The notes under the pieces: model-generated | Seen by the model: only the letters and a program-made list of their open reading frames with translations | What the model was told of the DNA's origin: nothing | The model's database searches: none | Shown here: one piece after another, positions 59,407-64,000 of the stretch | Numbering within the stretch: the first letter of the stretch is position 1 | How the letters are laid out: every line of letters begins with the position of its first letter | DNA from: Linnemannia elongata | Lineage: Eukaryota > Mortierellomycota > Mortierellomycetes > Mortierellales > Mortierellaceae | Reading direction: 5' to 3' | NCBI GenBank assembly: GCA_036320915.1 | Contig: JAXBDG010000021.1 | Coordinates: 124,001 to 188,000 of the forward strand | DNA length: 64,000 bases | Position numbers and translations under genes: made by a program

Positions 59407-62406
59407 CTAAAAAGTCATTTGAGCAGATCGAGTCTTGCCCATGGGATACACCGCCAACGCAGAAGTAAACAGACCGACACTGATAGCAATCGCAGTGACC
59501 ACCATCTGCAGCGCAAAGTTGATTCCACCCGACATGTCCTCCGTGAACCATGCCATCGCACCCTTCAATCCAATTGAACCTGGGACCAAAAAGAAGACTG
59601 CACACACAACCGCCTGGAAGGTCAATTGACGAGTGAGGCGTTGATAGATGTTTCCGCAGAGTCCGATCGCGAATGCGGCGAGGGCTGAGGAGACTTCGGT
59701 CTTGGCTCCGCCATAGACGGAGGAGGTGTAGGAGACGGCGTAGCCGACGATGGAGAGGACGGTGGCGAGGATCCATTGGCGAGGGTGGGCTTTGAGCCAG
59801 ATGTTGAGTGAGATTGCAAAGAAGGGGACGAAGAGGATGTTCCAGAGTGGGTTCAGGGGTGCATTGGGGCATTCTGCAGAGAATTTGGATTCGTCGTCAC
59901 GGATGGAGTGGTCGAAGAAAGACCAGAGGGAAGCGCCGATGGTCAGACCGTATCCGAGGAGGAGCGAAAAGACAACGCCATAAAAGAGGCGGACAGAACC
60001 AGAGATGATGTGGCGGGAACTGAGTTCGAGGATTGAGGAGGTGATAGTGTATCCGGGGAGGATGATGACAATACCCGCGAATTTGATGGCGGATGCGCAG
60101 ACGTTATGATGGCGGAGGGCTTCGGCGACAAAGGCAACGACGACTGACATGGTGATATCGCAGATGTGCGCGTAGCTGGGGACTTTTTCAGAGAGCCAGA
60201 CCAGCAAACCAACGGCGGCGCCCATGAAGAATGAGATGGAAGCGTCGATCCAATTACCCTTGAAGAACATGGGTGCTGTGCAGAATCCGGCGACGGCGTA
60301 GGCCAAGACGGTGAACAAGCGGCCGTTGACATCCTTCTCGGTGTTGATCGTGTCCAGCTTCATAATGGCTTCTTCAACTGGCATGGAGGAGTGGGTGACC
60401 ATCTTTTGGACTTGGTGAACCAGCGCACACTTGTACATGTCCAGACCAGCGGGGACCTTGAGCAAGTGGGTCTCGGAGGTATGGGTTTCGTAGTCGGTGA
60501 ACGAGATGATCATGACATTGGGGAGGTAGATGCACTGCAGGTTGATCTCAAGGGTCTTGGCAGCATGGTCGACTGCATCCTCGAGTCGATGCGAGGGAGC
60601 TCCATACTTGATCAACGACTTTGCCAGCCTTAGGATAAAATCCTGGCGCTGCAGAATATCGGCGACCGCAATGGTGATCTGCATCTTTTCCTCGTTCGAA
60701 AGAGGAACTCCATAGGGACTGTTGGGGCTGGTGGCGCCGCTGGTGGCTGGCGTGAAGTAGAATCCGTTAGGAGTATTTTCGCCTCCAGAGAAGGATCCGC
60801 GGGGCGAGATGTTGGGCGATTGGAAGGGCGAATTCATGACCGAGAACGACTGAGCAAAAATATTGTCGAAATGGGCTGACTGGCGGTTGCTGTTGGTGCC
60901 TCTATTGTTCCCGTTGCTGTTGCGAGGGGTTGGGTGGAAGATTGAGAGGGATGTTGATCCTTGCTGCTGTTGGGAGGGTGTGGCGGGCAAGGGAGGGTAG
61001 GTTCCAAAGACAGATTTGGTGGTGAGGGATGCAGCCGACACGTTAGCTGAGCGGCTGTACATGGTAGGTCGCTTCTTTTCCTTTGTTGTCTTGACCTTTG
61101 GGGCACGGTGTTGCTATTTGATTCAAAGGGGAATAAAAAGGGTTAGGACACATGGTCGCACAACTGACAAAATCAGATCTTAACCACTCGATGTTCAACA
61201 AACCTTTTGTTGACGACCAATGCCTTGAAGCTTCAAGAGGTTGCTCAGAACACCCGCCTTGGAGGGCTGTATTCTCGAATCAGTCGGCAGAGGTGTGGTG
61301 GAGGGCAGAGGCAGGTCGAGTCCATCCTTCTGGAAAAAGATCGACATCCGCCCAGTTTTCTTCTTCTTGGACTTTTCTTGCTGGTGCTGGGTATCCTTCT
61401 CCGAGATCTCAGGCACAGTTGCAGCAGTCGTCGTCGTGGGTGGCGCGAGGGTGATATCCGATTCTCCTGCCATTAGAGTGATAGCAGCCGCCTTCTCAGG
61501 ATCCAGGCGCTCAACTTCGACCTTGGGGTACTTGGTGACACCTTTACGGTGAGGAGGTGTTCCTGGAGGTGTGGACGACGAAGATGAAGAGTTGGATCCT
61601 GCCTTGGTGGAAGGCGTGTTCTCTCCTCCAGTAGTGACGGTGGTAGCTTGTTTCTCCTCGCCATCATCCTCGCTTTGCTCGTTCTTTTCGACCAGCTTGG
61701 ACAGTGCCCTCTGGAGGGTCATGACATGGTTCTCGGTTGATTGGAGGAGTCCACCGGTTGCAAGATCCGTCTCAGGCACCTGCAAATGATCAGCAGAGTA
61801 AGATCGACAGGCGGCCGCTCGCTCAGGAACCTGAACTCGAGCTCCGTACTGTTGTTGCTGTTGCTGCTGGTGTGCTCCAGTCGACATGGCAGGCCGTTGC
61901 TGCTGCGAGGAAGCGTTGGAAGGGAGTGCCGAGGAACCCTTCGAATACAGGTGATGCTGCGACCGCTGATACGCAGCATTCAGATAATAATTCCGAAGAC
62001 CACTGGGAGGAGTACCTGGTGGAGAACTCGAAGCACTGCTAGTCCCAATCCTCTGGTTGTAACCGTTGCTGTTGTGGGTATAACTGCTACTGCTGCTGCC
62101 TCCGTTGTTTCCGCTGTTGTTGGTGCCAGGGCCGTGTTGGGTATTAGGGGTATAGTTCCCGCCCATCCGGCTTGGGATAGCAGGAGTAAAACGAGGAATA
62201 GATGGGTATTTGGATGACGAGGAGGAGTGGAACTGAGGGGGTAATGTACGGTGGTTGCGTTCGATGTTGATGTTCATCTGGTGCTCTGACATGCGAGCGG
62301 AGGGAGTTTGTGGCACTAGTGCTACCGCTGTGGTTGACTGTGCATGTGTGGCGGTAGAGGAAGAAGAGGAAGAATGGGATGCATCGGTGGTTGTTGGTGG
62401 TGGCAT
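59407..62406 (-). CDS. Prm10/ThrE-like multipass membrane protein
   Basis: Two minus-strand exons, 62406-61204 (GTTTGT donor) and 61113-59407, join in frame to about 969 residues. The N-terminal ~510 residues are disordered and rich in Ser, Gln, Asn and Thr, with basic patches. The conserved ThrE domain follows. Its soluble part reads RLAKSLIKYGAPSHRLEDAV, YLPNVMIISF and KLDTINTEKDVNGRLFTVL. About ten membrane segments come next, including GNWIDASISFFMGAAVGLLV and IVIILPGYTITSSILELSSR. The last segment contains VFFLVPGSIGLKGAMAW. Bacterial ThrE exports threonine and serine; yeast Prm10 is pheromone-induced and of unknown function. Amino-acid or small-molecule transport is inference from the family. 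The donor GTTTGT is weaker than others here, but the joined frame avoids the stop a few codons later and leads into the second exon. The coding strand upstream is pyrimidine-rich (62430-62750). Confidence 0.88.
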
Positions 62407-63865
62407 TGTGGAAATGAATTGAGAGCTGGACTAAGGGTATGTGTGAGAGTGAGAGTGAAAAAGGGGGAGGGGAAGGGAAGCGCAGATGGTTGTCTGTTCG
62501 TGGGAAGCCGTTAATGTGGTGGTCTGTTCGCCGTTGTTTGTTCCACGAAAAATTAAAAATGCTGTGTCGAAGGGAGGAAGTGGGTATGGATCGGACGCAG
62601 CAAGACGACTGCGACCAAGGGAGTCGACCAGTGAAGGTGGGGGGTGGGGGGTGGATAGAAGAAAGTTGGAGAAGTAGCGAAGAAAGAGAAGAAAAAGAAA
62701 ACAAAAAGAGAAGTGGCAGAAAAGAAAAGCGGACAATGGATAAATAATGCCACCTTCAAGCGGTGACTAAGTGGGTATCATCGATGGCGATCTCAGCTAC
62801 AACCACCGCCACCGAGTTAAGAATACACCGCAACCCTAGAAAAAAACAAGTAAAGGGGTTGCTTCGATTCATTCGCCATTGAATCGGATTGAATTGAATA
62901 ACGACATATCCTAAGGCAAACCAGCACATTACTGTAGATACAATTGGACAGGTGTCGCTCGCACTCAAATCGTGCAAGTCTCAGCCCGAGGAACAACAGC
63001 AGCGTGGCAAAAATATTTTTGTTTATTTGTTGTGCTGGACACCCCTTTTTTCAACCACGATCCCACTTGAAGACGAACGACTCGCTATAACATACTAACG
63101 GACTCTAGAATGATGAGAACTTACTTCTTCTTCAAGCATACTGTCGTCAACATAATATCACTCATGGTTGCCTTGTCGTCATTCAACCAGGGAATGATAC
63201 TCTTTTCCTTTCTTTCAATGCATTGAACAACCGAAGAAAAAAAGACTGGTTAAAAAGGTACTGCATAACAAAACGGCGCTCTCAGTCCCATGAACAAACC
63301 ATCTGAAGGAGAATTTATTTTCAACCCCTGCTTTTCCTTCCTTCCTACGCTTCTTGCTTCATCACAGCATGCTGTCGCTCTTTTTCACTTTGAGGAGTTG
63401 TAAAAAAACACAACAAAAACTGTGGAGATTCAACTTGCAAAACGCGCTTTCGAAGAAAATGCTCCTGCTCATAAAAAAGTTCAGCACCTCATCCTGGACC
63501 ACTCGCAATCGTCCCTTCTTGTCCGCCGTCGTTGTCTCATTTCGCAATTGGATAGGACTTCACTCACTTTTTACTTACCCCTCTTCCTTTTCTACCGGTT
63601 TTCTTGGACGAGCCTCAAAAGGGAATTATTGCAGTACCTGGAGTCACTTAAACGCATGTGTGTGTCAGAAGCAACGCTAAGAGGATAAAAGAAAGAGGGA
63701 GGCAGAGGCTAGGGGTAGCGGAGGACAAGCTAGTATCCAGGGTCCAAGGGTGTTAGTTAGTTATTCAGGAACAAGGCCCGGATACAATTTTTCTGTCGCC
63801 TCAGAGTCCATTGTTGATGATTTCTCTCACGGACAGTTGTTTGTTTGCACGTTGTTTATTGTGCC

Positions 63866-63924
<59 letters not shown>

Positions 63925-64000
63925 AAGATCCTGACCTGGTGACAAATGACCCAACAACAATACAATGATTAAATGATTCATGCTCGGATGGCCCCTCTTT
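62407..64000. other. Intergenic region to the window edge
   Basis: No supported gene. Next to the Prm10-like start lies its upstream region, purine-rich on the plus strand. A tiny frame at 63110-63231 encodes about 40 hydrophobic-looking residues, but nothing supports it. A 56-base T run fills 63867-63922, the longest homopolymer in the window. Coding sequence of a gene continuing past 64000 cannot be recognised. Confidence 0.5.
63867..63922. repeat. Poly(T) tract, 56 bases
   Basis: Fifty-six consecutive T residues (poly(A) on the minus strand). It may be a retroposon tail or neutral slippage. Its exact length is unreliable. Confidence 0.9.

Noticed and set aside
63110..63231. Tiny hydrophobic frame of about 40 codons
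   Set aside because: It has the length expected by chance, with no similarity and no supporting context.

Overview
This window looks like nuclear DNA of a filamentous, early-diverging fungus, most likely Mortierellomycota (Mortierella, Linnemannia or Podila type). The evidence is that all recognised genes are single eukaryotic units, most split by short GT-AG introns that often carry a CTAAC branch site. The conserved genes are fungal (Furry/Tao3/Mor2, bystin/Enp1, GPI12/PIG-L, cyclin L, a YANK-type AGC kinase, AAAP transporters, a Prm10/ThrE membrane protein). A tandem family couples Sel1 repeats to an N-terminal module that I associate from memory with Mortierella proteomes. The genus is an inference; no rRNA or other barcode lies in the window. 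There is no sign of prokaryotic, plasmid or viral DNA.

Layout: 103-7956 (+) is the body of a Furry/Tao3 scaffold whose 5' end lies outside the window. An F-box protein (8914-10594) and a cyclin L homologue (10831-12386) follow on the minus strand. Divergent to the cyclin is a long membrane-anchored protein with LEA/apolipoprotein-like repeats (13643-17277, +). Next on the plus strand come a paraoxonase-like beta-propeller (19069-21284) and a kelch-repeat protein (22620-26904). About 7 kb without a recognisable gene follows (26905-33866), rich in microsatellites, homopolymers and small repeats. Then come a STK32/YANK-like kinase whose first intron appears to be GC-AG (33867-38335), an AAAP amino-acid transporter (39674-42173), a second gene-poor stretch (42174-46721), an AVT3/SLC36-like vacuolar transporter (46722-48781) and bystin (49349-51054). 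PIG-L (51327-52704) is convergent with bystin.

The right part (53410-59178) is an accessory block. It holds three members of the Sel1-associated family in the same orientation at three stages of decay: a remnant at 53410-53761, a frameshifted copy at 55795-56919 and an intact gene at 57427-59178. A glutathione S-transferase with a possible mitochondrial leader (54254-55254) lies between the first two. A Prm10/ThrE-like membrane protein (59407-62406, -) is convergent with the intact copy, and 62407-64000 has no recognised gene.

The neighbours do not form a pathway. Some share a theme: Tao3/Furry, kelch proteins and AGC kinases are associated with polarised growth, and three genes (two AAAP transporters and a ThrE-like protein) are probable small-molecule transporters. 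Exon joins were worked out by eye from reading-frame continuity, splice motifs and recalled family conservation. They should be checked against RNA-seq.
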